Positions 36,551-45,861 of a stretch of 64,000 nucleotides of DNA are shown here, piece by piece. The DNA is taken from NCBI RefSeq assembly GCF_900105535.1, contig NZ_LT629779.1, forward strand, positions 1,426,001 to 1,490,000, written 5' to 3'. Both the position numbers and the translations under genes were made by a program. The DNA comes from Pseudarthrobacter equi. Its GTDB lineage: Bacteria; Actinomycetota; Actinomycetes; Actinomycetales; Micrococcaceae. The notes below the pieces were generated by a model that was not told the DNA's origin, ran no database searches, and worked only from the letters and a program-made list of their open reading frames with translations. Position 1 is the first letter of the stretch, and every line of letters starts with the position of its first letter.

Positions 36551-37948
36551 ATGTCCGAGTATCCGACCCTTCTGGGGTCATTTCCGTCTGCGCCGGCACC
36601 GAAGCCGCCGCAGAAACCGCGTGCATCAACATTCATCGTTGGCGCCATTACCGCATTGTTTATGTTGCTTGGCGCTTTAAGTGGCGGCGTTGGCGGTGCG
36701 CTGATCTTCCTGGCCATTTCCGTGGCACTGACAGGCCTTTACGTCCTGGTCACCGGTCGGCGCTCTTGGGCCTGGCTGCCTGCACGACGCAAGGCCGGCG
36801 CCGTCGCGCTTGGCACGGCATTTGCCCTTATGGTTGCCGGTGGTCTCGCCTTGCCGCGTTCCACCTCCGCGGACCTTGAGGCGGCCGCGGCGGCGGGCAC
36901 GGCGAAGGAAGCGCCCTCAACGGCGAGCGCCGCACCTTCGGCGGCAGCGTCGCCGTCGTCCGTCCCCACTCCGTCGGCTACGGAGCAGGCCAGCGGCGAG
37001 CCCCTCGACCCGGACACGGCTTACGCCTTGGCGTCCGGGGTTACGGCCGCGGCGCCGAACGCCCAGCCGGCCTACGCCACCAAGGCACTCGATCTGCTGG
37101 CCATGCTCCCCATCAAGGGCCGCGCGCCGAAAACGGGATACGACCGCGCGCTGTTCGGGCAGGCATGGGCGGACGTGGACCGCAACGGCTGCGATACCCG
37201 GAACGACATCCTCAAGCGGGACCTGACCGGCGTCGCCTACGTCAACAGCGTCCCGTGCAAGGTGAAGTCCGGGACGCTGGCCGATCCCTACACGGGCTCG
37301 AACATCAACTTTGTCCGCGGCTCCACCACAAGCACTGCCGTGCAGATCGACCACGTGGTGGCACTCAGCGATGCCTGGCAGAAAGGTGCCCAGCAGCTGA
37401 GCACCGAACAGCGCACGGCGTTCGCCAACGATCCACTGAACCTGCAGGCGACGGACGGTCCCACGAATATCAGGAAGAGCGACGGCGACGCCGCCACCTG
37501 GCTCCCGCCGAACAAGGGTTTCCGGTGCGAATACGTTGCCCGGCAGATTTCCGTGAAGGCTACCTACTCGCTGTGGGTGACCCAGGCCGAGCATGACGCA
37601 ATGGCCCGGATCCTGGCGGACTGCACCGGGCAGCTGGCACCTACCGACCAGAAGGCACCTGTTGTGGCTGAAGCTGCGCCGGCTGCGCCAGCACCTGCGG
37701 CCGTGCAGCCTGCGCCCGTTGCGCCCGCTCCTGCTGCACCGGCTCCCGCACCCGTCCCGGCCCCGGTGGCCCCCGCTCCCGTTGCTCCGGCTCCTGTTGC
37801 ACCAGCACCTGCCGTGCCTGCCCCGGCTGCTGCCTACTACCCGAACTGTGCTGCCGCGCGGGCTGCCGGAGCTGCGCCGCTGTACGCCGGCCAGGCCGGA
37901 TACCGCTCAGCCTTGGACCGCGACTCTGATGGCATCGCCTGCGAATAG
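36551..37948 (+). CDS. Membrane-tethered HNH (DUF1524-type) nuclease with excalibur domain
   Basis: A 465-residue protein in five parts: cytoplasmic Pro-rich N-terminus, two membrane helices (about 26-58 and 75-98), an Ala/Ser/Pro linker, an HNH/DUF1524 nuclease (about 150-360), a 90-residue Ala-Pro linker, and a C-terminal excalibur domain (NCAAARAAGAAP to DRDSDGIACE). Nuclease residues include the H in QIDHVVALSDAW (about 268) and NDPLNLQA (about 296), and the block KSDGDAATWLPPN. Excalibur domains carry a DxDxDGxxCE calcium-binding-like loop. Topology puts nuclease and excalibur outside the cell. GGGGGAAA precedes the ATG. Confidence 0.9.
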   Translation: MSEYPTLLGSFPSAPAPKPPQKPRASTFIVGAITALFMLLGALSGGVGGALIFLAISVALTGLYVLVTGRRSWAWLPARRKAGAVALGTAFALMVAGGLALPRSTSADLEAAAAAGTAKEAPSTASAAPSAAASPSSVPTPSATEQASGEPLDPDTAYALASGVTAAAPNAQPAYATKALDLLAMLPIKGRAPKTGYDRALFGQAWADVDRNGCDTRNDILKRDLTGVAYVNSVPCKVKSGTLADPYTGSNINFVRGSTTSTAVQIDHVVALSDAWQKGAQQLSTEQRTAFANDPLNLQATDGPTNIRKSDGDAATWLPPNKGFRCEYVARQISVKATYSLWVTQAEHDAMARILADCTGQLAPTDQKAPVVAEAAPAAPAPAAVQPAPVAPAPAAPAPAPVPAPVAPAPVAPAPVAPAPAVPAPAAAYYPNCAAARAAGAAPLYAGQAGYRSALDRDSDGIACE

Positions 37949-38015
37949 TCGTCTTTCGTTTCCCGGCTTCTGACTTCATCCGCATCACCAACACATTGCA
38001 TTCCTAGGGGGAATC

Positions 38016-38777
38016 ATGAACAACCTGTACGCTGCTGCCCGCCCGAACGCGGGACAGCTGAAGAAATCGCTGGCCATGGCCGTGCTGGCAGGGCTCCTGC
38101 TGACAGGCTGCGGCGGCAAGCAGGCGGCAGTGGAGCCGGCCTCGGCTGCCACTCCTGCCGCGAGCGCAACGGCCGAAGCCGCCCTCGCCGTCCCGGGCGT
38201 GGTGGGTATGACTCTGGACAAAGCCAAGAAGCAGCTTGACGACCTCGGGTTCAAGGTTGAGGCCGTGGACAGCGTCGACGGCAAGAAGATCCTGGTGGAC
38301 AAGAACTGGCAGGTGCTGACCCAGGACCCGGCCAGCGGCGCCAAGGCGGCAAAGGGTTCCACGGTCCGTCTTGGGGTGAAGTCCCTCGAGAAGATCGCGG
38401 AGGAAAAGGCTGCAGCGGAAAAGGCAGCCGCAGATAAGGCTGCTGCAGAAGCCGCCGCGGCCGCGAAGGCTGCTGCTGAGAAAGTCGCCGCCGACCAGGC
38501 AGCGCAGGCAGCTGCTGCGCAGGCCGCAGCTGATCAGGCTGCGCGTGACAAGGCGGCTGCGGACCAGGCCGCCGCACAACAGGCTGCGGCGCAGGCTGCC
38601 CAGCAGGCCGCACAACAGGCGCAGCAGGCGCCCGTGGTGCCCGCGGCACCCGCAGCCGTCTACTACGCCAACTGCACAGCAGCGCGTGCCGCAGGAGCAG
38701 CGCCTGTGTACGCAGGTACGCCGGGTTACGGAAAACACCTCGACCGTGACGGCGACGGCATCGGCTGCGACAAGTAG
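38016..38777 (+). CDS. PASTA-excalibur lipoprotein
   Basis: A 253-residue predicted lipoprotein: signal peptide with lipobox LLTG-C32, one PASTA domain (about 56-122, VPGVVGMTLDKAKKQL...), an Ala/Lys/Glu then Ala/Gln helical rod (about 125-210), and a C-terminal excalibur domain (NCTAARAAGAAP to DRDGDGIGCDK). PASTA domains bind peptidoglycan or muropeptides. Its excalibur domain is almost the same as that of the nuclease 68 nt upstream, which suggests joint function at the wall. GGGGGA lies 8 nt before the ATG. Confidence 0.9.
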   Translation: MNNLYAAARPNAGQLKKSLAMAVLAGLLLTGCGGKQAAVEPASAATPAASATAEAALAVPGVVGMTLDKAKKQLDDLGFKVEAVDSVDGKKILVDKNWQVLTQDPASGAKAAKGSTVRLGVKSLEKIAEEKAAAEKAAADKAAAEAAAAAKAAAEKVAADQAAQAAAAQAAADQAARDKAAADQAAAQQAAAQAAQQAAQQAQQAPVVPAAPAAVYYANCTAARAAGAAPVYAGTPGYGKHLDRDGDGIGCDK

Positions 38778-38801
38778 CCCTATGTAGCCGCCGCCGTGGC
38801 T

Positions 38802-38833
38802 GGTTGCATCGCGCGCGTGCGGGCGGTGCAACC
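38802..38833 (+). terminator. Hairpin after the lipoprotein gene
   Basis: GGTTGCA (38802-38808) pairs with TGCAACC (38827-38833) around a GC-rich loop; it is a plausible terminator. The rest of the 269-bp gap to 39047 shows nothing gene-like. Confidence 0.45.
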
Positions 38834-39046
38834 GGCAACGCGCGGAGATTCGCTTTCCGCAGTCACATTCCGTTCCGTGCTGCGAACCGGTGCCGGACGC
38901 TCCCCGGCGCGCTAGTCTGGCTTCACCACGCGGCTTCGCGTGACCTGGGAGCAGCGGGCAGGGTTGTAATGAGCTGACCGACCCGCCCGCGAGCCGAGGA
39001 AGCTGATGCACCAGGACCAGGACACCGCCCGCCCCGAAACGCTGCG

Positions 39047-39301
39047 ATGGTAGCGCCCGTGGCCCCGCCGCAGCCGCGTCGGAAAAAAGTTCGCCACCCC
39101 CGCCTCTCAGTAGGGGAGCGGGTCCATTTTGCCGAAGGGACCACCACCGGCACGGGCACCGTGGACGCCGTCACCTCCGACTACGCGATCGTCTGGGTGT
39201 GGACGGACGAGGGCCAGGGGCGCCGGATGTTCCTGCAGGGCTATGGCAGCATCGTTTCCCCCGAGGCGAAAGACACGGACACGCACGACGACGGCGCCTG
39301 A
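39047..39301 (+). CDS. Hypothetical small protein
   Basis: An 84-residue protein I do not recognise. A basic N-terminus (RRKKVRHPR) precedes a beta-rich core (SVGERVHFAEGTTTGTGTVDAV, YAIVWVWTDEG) that looks like a small SH3/KOW-type barrel; the tail is acidic. GTG 39059 is an alternative start. Convergent with the next unknown gene. Confidence 0.55.
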   Translation: MVAPVAPPQPRRKKVRHPRLSVGERVHFAEGTTTGTGTVDAVTSDYAIVWVWTDEGQGRRMFLQGYGSIVSPEAKDTDTHDDGA

Positions 39302-39325
39302 GCAGGTGCCGGCGGCACCGGCGCC

Positions 39326-39967
39326 TTAGCGCTCGGGCGTGTCCTCCTCCGGAAAGAAGCGCTGGGCTCCGGCGGCTGCGTCCCGTAACGCCCCGCCGTC
39401 GAGCATCACGGATGTTTCCGCCAGATCGAACTGGGTCCACTGCGCCACCAGCCGGAGGTCGCCCGCCGGAGGCAGCGGCCACAACCACAGCGTGCCTGAA
39501 CCGGAAAGTTCGTCGTCACCACCGCTACCTCCTCCGCCGTAGAGCGCGAGGACAGGCGGCTCCGGTTCCACGGCGGGTTCCATGAACCCCGGAATGGGCT
39601 GGTGCGCGGTACTCGCCTTCGAGCCGTCCGCTAATTCCACTCCGAACATGAGGTTGTTCTGCTGGGTGCCGCCGTGGCGGTGGCCCATCCCGGATTGGAA
39701 GAAGGCGTGGTGCAGGTCTGACCAGGCATCTTCATCCTGCCCGCCGCGGCGGAAGAGCCAGCCAACGTTGAACAGGCACCCCGTGGAATAGACGTCGGCG
39801 CTTTTGAGTGTCAGCGCCACAGTTGGCGTCAAGTACAGGAACCGGCCCAGGTTCACGGCCACCGGCAATTCGTGGGCCGGTGCGCCAGCCCACGGCGGCG
39901 GAATGTAGCGCGTTGCCCTCGGCTGGGCCGGCCGGGGAGGAACGGGAAAGTCCTGAAAGAAAGTCAC
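39326..39967 (-). CDS. Hypothetical protein
   Basis: A 213-residue protein of unknown function. No signal peptide or membrane helix. It has a Pro-rich N-terminus, a central segment GWLFRRGGQDEDAWSDLHHAFFQSG and a Gly/Asp-rich turn before WLWPLPPAGDLRLVAQWTQFDLAET. GTG 39967 is chosen for AGGAG a few bases upstream. The pattern suggests a cytoplasmic beta-rich protein of the kind linked to toxin-immunity or phage neighbourhoods, but nothing here proves it. Confidence 0.75.
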   Translation of the reverse strand: MTFFQDFPVPPRPAQPRATRYIPPPWAGAPAHELPVAVNLGRFLYLTPTVALTLKSADVYSTGCLFNVGWLFRRGGQDEDAWSDLHHAFFQSGMGHRHGGTQQNNLMFGVELADGSKASTAHQPIPGFMEPAVEPEPPVLALYGGGGSGGDDELSGSGTLWLWPLPPAGDLRLVAQWTQFDLAETSVMLDGGALRDAAAGAQRFFPEEDTPER

Positions 39968-40111
39968 TGTGCTCCTGGGGTTCCGCTGGCTGCGACTGAC
40001 CAGCGGAACAGCGGCACGCCACTGTGGATCCCCCAATCCGTCCTGATCCGGTCAGTCTAGCTCCGCGAACCCTCCTTGATGTGCGGCGCGTCACGCGGAA
40101 TGATGGCGCGC

Positions 40112-40888
40112 ATGGCTACCTTCACCGGATCCGATGACCTGCGCGGTGCCGAATTCTCCGATGTCAGCCTCCGAGGGGCGCGGTTCGTCCGGAGCAGCCT
40201 GTCCGGCGTCGTGATGCGCGGCGTGGAGATTGACGGCGCGGACATCGATTCGCCCTGGCTGCTGGAAGATGACGGGTCCCTGTACGTGAACGGCGTGAAC
40301 GTGGCTCCGCTGATCGATGCCGAGCTCAACCGGCGCTTCCCCGGCCGGGAGCTCCGGCACGCCGCGGATCCTGCCGGCCTCCGCGACGCCTGGGACCGGC
40401 TGCAGGAGGCATGGGCTGCCACCATGCAGCGGGTGGCCCGGATGCCACCCGGTACCGAGGACATATCGGTCGACGGCGAGTGGACCTTCGCGCAGACCCT
40501 GCGGCATCTGGTGATGGCCACGGATAAATGGCTGCGCGGGGCGGTCCTGGGCATCGACAAGCCGTACCACCCGGCCGGCGAGCCGAACGCCGAGTACGGG
40601 ACGGACGGACTGGACCTGTCCGTCTTCCAGAAAACCATGCCCTCCTACGACGAGGTGCTCGAGGTCCGGGCCGGTCGGGTGGCCATGGTGCGGGACTTCA
40701 TCGCCGGTACCACCGCCGAGCAGCTTCAGGCGACCCACCCGGCCCCGGACGAACCGCGCTTCACCGTCACCACGCTCGACTGCCTGCACGTCATCCTGCA
40801 CGAGGAATGGGAGCACCACCGGTTTGCGGTCCGCGACCTGGACGCGATCGAAGCGAAGGCACTGCATGCGGGTGAACAGGACGGCTGA
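40112..40888 (+). CDS. Pentapeptide-like repeat fused to DinB domain
   Basis: A 258-residue protein. Residues about 5-45 repeat an A(D/E)F-x-x pattern (LRGAEFSDVSLRGARF, then MRGVEIDGADI), a short pentapeptide-repeat-like coil. Residues about 85-250 are a DinB/DUF664 four-helix bundle with His in LRHLVMATDKW and LHEEWEHHRF as a possible metal site. Mycothiol-dependent chemistry is possible. ATG 40112 is one of several in frame (40076, 40100, 40103). Confidence 0.85.
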   Translation: MATFTGSDDLRGAEFSDVSLRGARFVRSSLSGVVMRGVEIDGADIDSPWLLEDDGSLYVNGVNVAPLIDAELNRRFPGRELRHAADPAGLRDAWDRLQEAWAATMQRVARMPPGTEDISVDGEWTFAQTLRHLVMATDKWLRGAVLGIDKPYHPAGEPNAEYGTDGLDLSVFQKTMPSYDEVLEVRAGRVAMVRDFIAGTTAEQLQATHPAPDEPRFTVTTLDCLHVILHEEWEHHRFAVRDLDAIEAKALHAGEQDG

Positions 40889-40949
40889 ACAGTAGGTCTA
40901 ATCACCCAAACTCAGCCCCGCCCTCCGCACACCTGCCTCCGCGCCCGGA

Positions 40950-41822
40950 TTACGCCCCGTGCTCTCCCTTGGCTGCGGGCTGGCGCCGGGAGACGAGCAC
41001 CGGACCCTTGGCATGGTGGAGGATGGCATGGGCAGTGGAGCCGATGCTGCCCTTGATGACTCCGTGCCCTTTGGTCCCGACGACGGTCAGGCGGGCTCCC
41101 TCGGCAGCGTGCAGGACGGCGCGGGGTACCGACGTGTCGGTGAGCAGGTGCTTTTCCACAGTGAGTCCCGGGGCAAGTTCCCGGGCCCTCGCGACGGCGG
41201 CGTCGAGGAGTGTCTCCGCTGCGGCGCCGGGATCCACGGGATCGCGGACCAGCCGGTAGCCTGCGGGCACCGTCCGGACGTGGGTGACGAGGAGCCGGGT
41301 TCCCGCTGCAGTGGCTGCAGTGCAGGCATCCTCGAGTGCCGCCTGCGAACCCGAGTCGTCAACGGCCACCAGCACGGGGCCGTCAGGGTCGCCACCTTGC
41401 CGGATCACGGCAACGGGACACGACGCCGTAGCTGCCAGCTCCAGGCTCACGGAACCGACCAGCAGCCCCATGAACCCTCCCAGCCCGCGGCTTCCCACCA
41501 CCAGGAGTTCCTGGTCCGCCGCGATTTTGGGAAGATGCACGGCAGGGCTGCCGGACACCAGGCTGGTACGGACGTCGACGCCGGGGGAGGCCTGTCTCGC
41601 GTGCCCAACACCCTCTTCGAGCGTGACTTCCGCAGCCCGCTGCAAACCGCTGTCCGCAATGCCGGGGACCGGGCCAAGGTTCTTCGTCAGCAAGGGCCAG
41701 AGCGTGCAGTGCACCAGATGCAGCTGGACGTTGCGCAGTGTCGCCTGTTGCGCCGCCCACCGCACCGCCCGTGCGGCCGGTTCCGAACCGTCATAGCCCA
41801 CCACGATGGCTTTGGATTCCAC
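40950..41822 (-). CDS. Universal stress protein, two tandem UspA domains
   Basis: A 290-residue double-USP protein. Domain 1 (about 3-140) has the ATP-binding loop GSRGLGGFMGLLVGS (G-2x-G-9x-GS). Domain 2 (about 150-285) has GTKGHGVIKGSIGS, with one residue fewer between the glycines. VGYDGSEPAARAVRWA is the family N-terminus. Such proteins help dormancy and stress survival in actinobacteria. GTG start at 41822 behind GGGGG. Confidence 0.92.
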   Translation of the reverse strand: MESKAIVVGYDGSEPAARAVRWAAQQATLRNVQLHLVHCTLWPLLTKNLGPVPGIADSGLQRAAEVTLEEGVGHARQASPGVDVRTSLVSGSPAVHLPKIAADQELLVVGSRGLGGFMGLLVGSVSLELAATASCPVAVIRQGGDPDGPVLVAVDDSGSQAALEDACTAATAAGTRLLVTHVRTVPAGYRLVRDPVDPGAAAETLLDAAVARARELAPGLTVEKHLLTDTSVPRAVLHAAEGARLTVVGTKGHGVIKGSIGSTAHAILHHAKGPVLVSRRQPAAKGEHGA

Positions 41823-41960
41823 AATGCCCCCATTCCCAGGTGCCGGCCGCCACGTCGTCGTGGAGCCGGGGTCGTTTGCCTTATGCCGATCCTAGGGCAG
41901 GCCACGCGGGGGCACAGTGCCAATGTCCCCTAAAGCGGACCGCACCTCCGGAGACAGGAT

Positions 41961-43637
41961 CTACAGCGACCGGACCAGCTCCCGTCCTACGGTCAGGCCG
42001 GTGAAGAGGCAGCCGCCCAGGAACGTCCCCTCCAACGCGTTGTAGCCGTGGGCGCCTCCGCCGCCGAACCCGGCAGCTTCCCCGGCGGCGTAGAGTCCCG
42101 GTACAGGGGAGCCGTCCTGCCCGAGAGCCTGGCCGGCAAGGTTGGTCTGGATCCCGCCGAGGCTCTTGCGGGTCACCACGTGCAGGCGCACCGCGATGAG
42201 CGGCCCCGCGGCAGGATCGAGGATCCGGTGCGGCTTGACGGTGCGGAAGAGCCGGTCGCCCAGGAAGCGGCGGCTGTTGCGGATGCCCGCCACCTGCGCG
42301 TCCTTGGAGTAGGGGTTCCGCACTTCGGCGTCGCGTTCTTCGATCTGCCGCCGAAGGTGCCCGTAGTCCAGCAAAGCCTCGGCAGTGAGCCCGTTCATGC
42401 CGCGGACTAGGTCCGCCAGGTTGTCAGCGACCACGAAATCGGCGCCGTGCTCCTTGAAGGCCTCGATGGGACCCGGTGCACCCTTGCCCAGACGGCTGCG
42501 GAGCAGGAGCCTGACGTCACGGCCGGTGAGGTCAGGGTTCTGTTCCGACCCGGAGAGGGCGAACTCCTTCTCGATGATCCGCTGGTTGAGGATGAACCAG
42601 GAATGGCTGTGCTGCTGGAGGTCCGGGGTGGTCCGCAACAAACGGAGGGTGCCAAGCGTGTCGTACCCGGGGAGCCCGGGCGCGGGCAGGCGGCGGCCCA
42701 AGGCATCGAACCAAAGCGACGACGGCCCTGGTAGGATCCGGATGGCGTGGTCCGGCCAGATGGGGTTCCAGTTCTGGATGCCCTCGGTGTAGTGCCACAT
42801 GCGGTCGCGGTTGACCAGCCGTACCCCGGACCCCTCCGCGATGTCCAGCATGCGCCCGTCCACGTGTTCCGGCACACCGGTCACCATTTTCTCCGGCGGC
42901 CTTCCCAGCCGTTCCGGCCACCAGCGCCGCACCAGGCTGTGGTTGCCGCCAATGCCGCCGCTGGCGATCACCACCGCCTGGGCCCGCAGCTCGAATTCGC
43001 CCACAACGTCCCGGTTCGAGGAAACGCCGCGCGGCGAACAATCGGGTGCCAGGACCGAGCCGCGCACCCCGGTGACAGTACCGCCGTCGTACGTTAAACC
43101 GTCCACCCGGTGCCGGAAATGGAAGCGGACGCTCCCCGCTGACGCCGCCGCCCGCGCCTTGTCCGCGAAAGGTTCGGAGACGCCGGTACCGGTGCCCCAC
43201 GGGACGTGGAAGCGGGGCACCGAGTTGCCGTGCCCGCCCGCACGGCCGTCGCCGCGCTCGGCCCAGCCCACCAGCGGCGTGAACCGGATGCCCTGCTGAT
43301 GCAGCCAGGAACGCTTCTCGCCCGCGGCAAACTCGACGTAGGCGCGGCCCCACTGCTGCGCCCACCGGTCCTCGGCGAGCGGTCCGGCCAGCCGGTCCCA
43401 CTGCGCCGAGCCCTGCCAGTCCTGCCAGGCCAGGTCGAAGGAGTCCCGGACGCCCAGGCGGCGCTGCATGGGGGTGTCCACCAGGAACAGGCCGCCGAGG
43501 GACCAGAAAGCCTGGCCGCCCAGGTTCGCCGCGTTCTCCTGGTCCACGATGGCCACCCGCTCGCCGGCCCGCACCAGCTCGTTGGCCGCCACCAGCCCTG
43601 CCAGCCCGCCGCCGATGATGATGACGTCAGCGTCCAT
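41961..43637 (-). CDS. FAD-binding dehydrogenase (KstD/fumarate reductase flavoprotein fold)
   Basis: A 558-residue flavoprotein of the FAD_binding_2 family. The dinucleotide fold is IIIGGGLAGLVAANELV with acidic IVDQE. GGIGGNHSLVRRWWP and a C-terminal AGEAAGFGGGGAHGYNALEG are typical. These are annotated as ketosteroid- or fumarate-reductase-like dehydrogenases; no steroid genes are nearby. ATG 43637; CAGGGCGG upstream. Solitary on the minus strand. Confidence 0.9.
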   Translation of the reverse strand: MDADVIIIGGGLAGLVAANELVRAGERVAIVDQENAANLGGQAFWSLGGLFLVDTPMQRRLGVRDSFDLAWQDWQGSAQWDRLAGPLAEDRWAQQWGRAYVEFAAGEKRSWLHQQGIRFTPLVGWAERGDGRAGGHGNSVPRFHVPWGTGTGVSEPFADKARAAASAGSVRFHFRHRVDGLTYDGGTVTGVRGSVLAPDCSPRGVSSNRDVVGEFELRAQAVVIASGGIGGNHSLVRRWWPERLGRPPEKMVTGVPEHVDGRMLDIAEGSGVRLVNRDRMWHYTEGIQNWNPIWPDHAIRILPGPSSLWFDALGRRLPAPGLPGYDTLGTLRLLRTTPDLQQHSHSWFILNQRIIEKEFALSGSEQNPDLTGRDVRLLLRSRLGKGAPGPIEAFKEHGADFVVADNLADLVRGMNGLTAEALLDYGHLRRQIEERDAEVRNPYSKDAQVAGIRNSRRFLGDRLFRTVKPHRILDPAAGPLIAVRLHVVTRKSLGGIQTNLAGQALGQDGSPVPGLYAAGEAAGFGGGGAHGYNALEGTFLGGCLFTGLTVGRELVRSL

Positions 43638-43714
43638 CCGAATATCCGCCCTGGTTGAGAGATAAGTGAGAGTCCAGCATCAACCTACAGCAGCGGCGGG
43701 ATAGGGTCGTGGAC

Positions 43715-44281
43715 ATGTTTGAACTCGCCTCCCCGGATGTTTCCTTCTACCGTTCCTTCCTCGAGTCGCACCGCGAATGGGCCGGCGCCCACCAGGACGG
43801 TGCCGGGCTGTTCGCGGGGGATGACGTCAGCAGCCCGGCCGGGTTCGAGGCCTGGGTGAACAAGCTGGCGAATGCCGAACAGGCGGACGGGACGGGCGGT
43901 ATTGTCCCGTGCACCTACTGGTGGATCACCGAGGACTCCCGGTATGTGGGGTCCATCGCTTTCCGCCACTACCTCACGCCGGCGCTGCTGAACTCGGGCG
44001 GGCACATCGGCTACGGCGTCCGCCCGGCCCGCCGCGGCGAGGGTGCTGCAACCTGGGCGCTGCGCGAAGTGTGCACCCGCCTGGCTGAACGCGGCGAGCC
44101 GGACCGGGTCCTGCTGACCTGCGACGACGGCAATGCTGCCTCGGCACGGACCATCGAGCGGTGCGGGGGCAAGTTGGAGGACGTCCGGCCGGATGACGAC
44201 GGCGGGCACTTCAGGCGGTACTGGATCGACCTGGCCCGCGGCACCCGGGAAGGCGGCGCGGGCACCCCCGGCGCCCGTTAG
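43715..44281 (+). CDS. GNAT N-acetyltransferase (RimJ/RimL-like)
   Basis: A 188-residue GNAT enzyme. Acetyl-CoA loop GVRPARRGEGAATWAL; C-terminal DDGNAASARTIERCGG is the usual alpha4 segment. Acceptor unknown; similar proteins acetylate amino acids or ribosomal N-termini. TAGGGT (43702-43707) ends 7 nt before ATG 43715: leaderless; GTG 43709 would put the start inside the expected untranscribed gap. Confidence 0.9.
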   Translation: MFELASPDVSFYRSFLESHREWAGAHQDGAGLFAGDDVSSPAGFEAWVNKLANAEQADGTGGIVPCTYWWITEDSRYVGSIAFRHYLTPALLNSGGHIGYGVRPARRGEGAATWALREVCTRLAERGEPDRVLLTCDDGNAASARTIERCGGKLEDVRPDDDGGHFRRYWIDLARGTREGGAGTPGAR

Positions 44282-44465
44282 CCCAAAGGCGGGGGAGCGC
44301 CGCTCACCGTGAATCTCCCACCACTCACCGCAGGAATCATACGTTTACTGATCATTTGGCGCAGGATGGCCGGAGGCGTATTGAGGTGCCAAAAGGTCCG
44401 AGGGTAGGGCCGTGAGCCTCTGGACTGCCGGACACTGACGTCTACTTGAGCAGGGGAAATCATCC

Positions 44466-45860
44466 ATGGGCTTCCTGGACCGTGAAAGAACCATCGCGCC
44501 GGCGGGTTTCAACCGCTGGCTGGTGCCGCCGGCGGCGCTCGCCGTCCACCTCTGCATCGGCCAGGCGTACGCCACCAGCGTGTACAAGACGGCGCTGGTC
44601 AAGCATTTCGGCGCCAGCCTCACCGAGATCGGCCTGATCTTCTCCATAGCCATCGTGATGCTGGGCCTGTCCGCCGCAATCATGGGTACATGGGTGGACC
44701 GGAACGGCCCGCGGAAGGCGATGTTCACGTCGTCCATGTTCTGGGTGGGCGGCTTCCTCATCGGCTCGCTGGGCATCTTCACGCACCAGCTGTGGCTCGT
44801 CTACCTGGGCTACGGCGTGGTGGGCGGCATTGGCCTGGGCATCGGGTACATCTCGCCGGTGTCCACGCTGATCAAGTGGTTCCCGGACCGGCCCGGCCTG
44901 GCCACCGGCATGGCCATCATGGGCTTCGGCGGCGGCGCGCTCATCGCCAGCCCGGTATCCACAGCGCTGCTCAAGGCGTACGATCCCAACTCCGGCGCGC
45001 AGGGCTGGGTGGCCAGCGGCGATGCCGTGGGCAAGCTCTTCCTGACCCTCGCCGTCGTCTACCTCGTGTACATGCTGTTCGGCGCCTTCACCATCAAGGT
45101 CCCCGCGGACGGATGGCGGCCCGCCGGGTTCGACCCCGCCAAGGTCAAGGCCGCCAAACTGGTGACCACCGAGAATGTCTCCGCCAAGAACGCAGTGAAA
45201 ACCCCTCAGTTCTGGCTGGTGTGGGTGGCCCTGTTCTGCAACGTCACGGCCGGCATCGGAATCCTTGAGCAGGCGGCGCCCATGATCCAGGACTTCTTCA
45301 GGGGGCCCGACGGCGCGTCCCTGGTCAGTGCCGCCGTCGCCGCGGGCTTCGTGGGGCTGCTGTCCATCGGAAACATGACCGGCCGGTTCGCCTGGAGTGC
45401 CACCTCGGACGTCACCGGCCGCAAGCGCATCTACATGATGTACCTGGGCGTCGGGGCCGTGCTGTACACGGTGCTGGCGCTGGCCGGATCCAGCACCACC
45501 ATCCTGTACGTGGCGCTGGCGTTCCTCATCATCTCGTTCTACGGCGGCGGTTTCGCCACCGTCCCCGCCTACCTGCGCGACCTCTTTGGCACCTTCCAGG
45601 TGGGCGCCATCCACGGCCGGCTGCTGACCGCCTGGTCCGCTGCCGGCGTCGCGGGCCCGTTGATCGTCAACGCGTTCCTCGACGCCCAGGGCAAGCCGGG
45701 CCAGCTGACCGCGGCGTCCTACCAGCCCGCGCTGCTCACCATGGTGGCGCTGCTGGTGGTCGGGTTTGTGGCGAACCTGCTGGTCAAACCCGTCAGCACA
45801 CGATTCCACGAACCCCGCCCGGACCGGGGCCGCCCGCACGAACCCGCCATGGAGGCCTGA
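44466..45860 (+). CDS. OFA-family MFS transporter (oxalate/formate antiporter-like)
   Basis: A 464-residue MFS carrier with 12 helices of the oxalate:formate antiporter family (HLCIGQAYATSVY in helix 1, GTWVDRNGPRKAMF after helix 2). A short insert follows helix 6. OFA members exchange mono- and dicarboxylates. GGGGAAATC precedes the ATG. It is followed one base later by a 51-residue membrane protein, a known companion. Confidence 0.92.
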   Translation: MGFLDRERTIAPAGFNRWLVPPAALAVHLCIGQAYATSVYKTALVKHFGASLTEIGLIFSIAIVMLGLSAAIMGTWVDRNGPRKAMFTSSMFWVGGFLIGSLGIFTHQLWLVYLGYGVVGGIGLGIGYISPVSTLIKWFPDRPGLATGMAIMGFGGGALIASPVSTALLKAYDPNSGAQGWVASGDAVGKLFLTLAVVYLVYMLFGAFTIKVPADGWRPAGFDPAKVKAAKLVTTENVSAKNAVKTPQFWLVWVALFCNVTAGIGILEQAAPMIQDFFRGPDGASLVSAAVAAGFVGLLSIGNMTGRFAWSATSDVTGRKRIYMMYLGVGAVLYTVLALAGSSTTILYVALAFLIISFYGGGFATVPAYLRDLFGTFQVGAIHGRLLTAWSAAGVAGPLIVNAFLDAQGKPGQLTAASYQPALLTMVALLVVGFVANLLVKPVSTRFHEPRPDRGRPHEPAMEA

Positions 45861-45861
45861 G

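Noticed and set aside
37670..37850. Repetitive Pro-Ala codons resembling a repeat array
   Set aside because: In-frame linker of the nuclease gene, no spacers or palindromic units, so not CRISPR or a mobile repeat.
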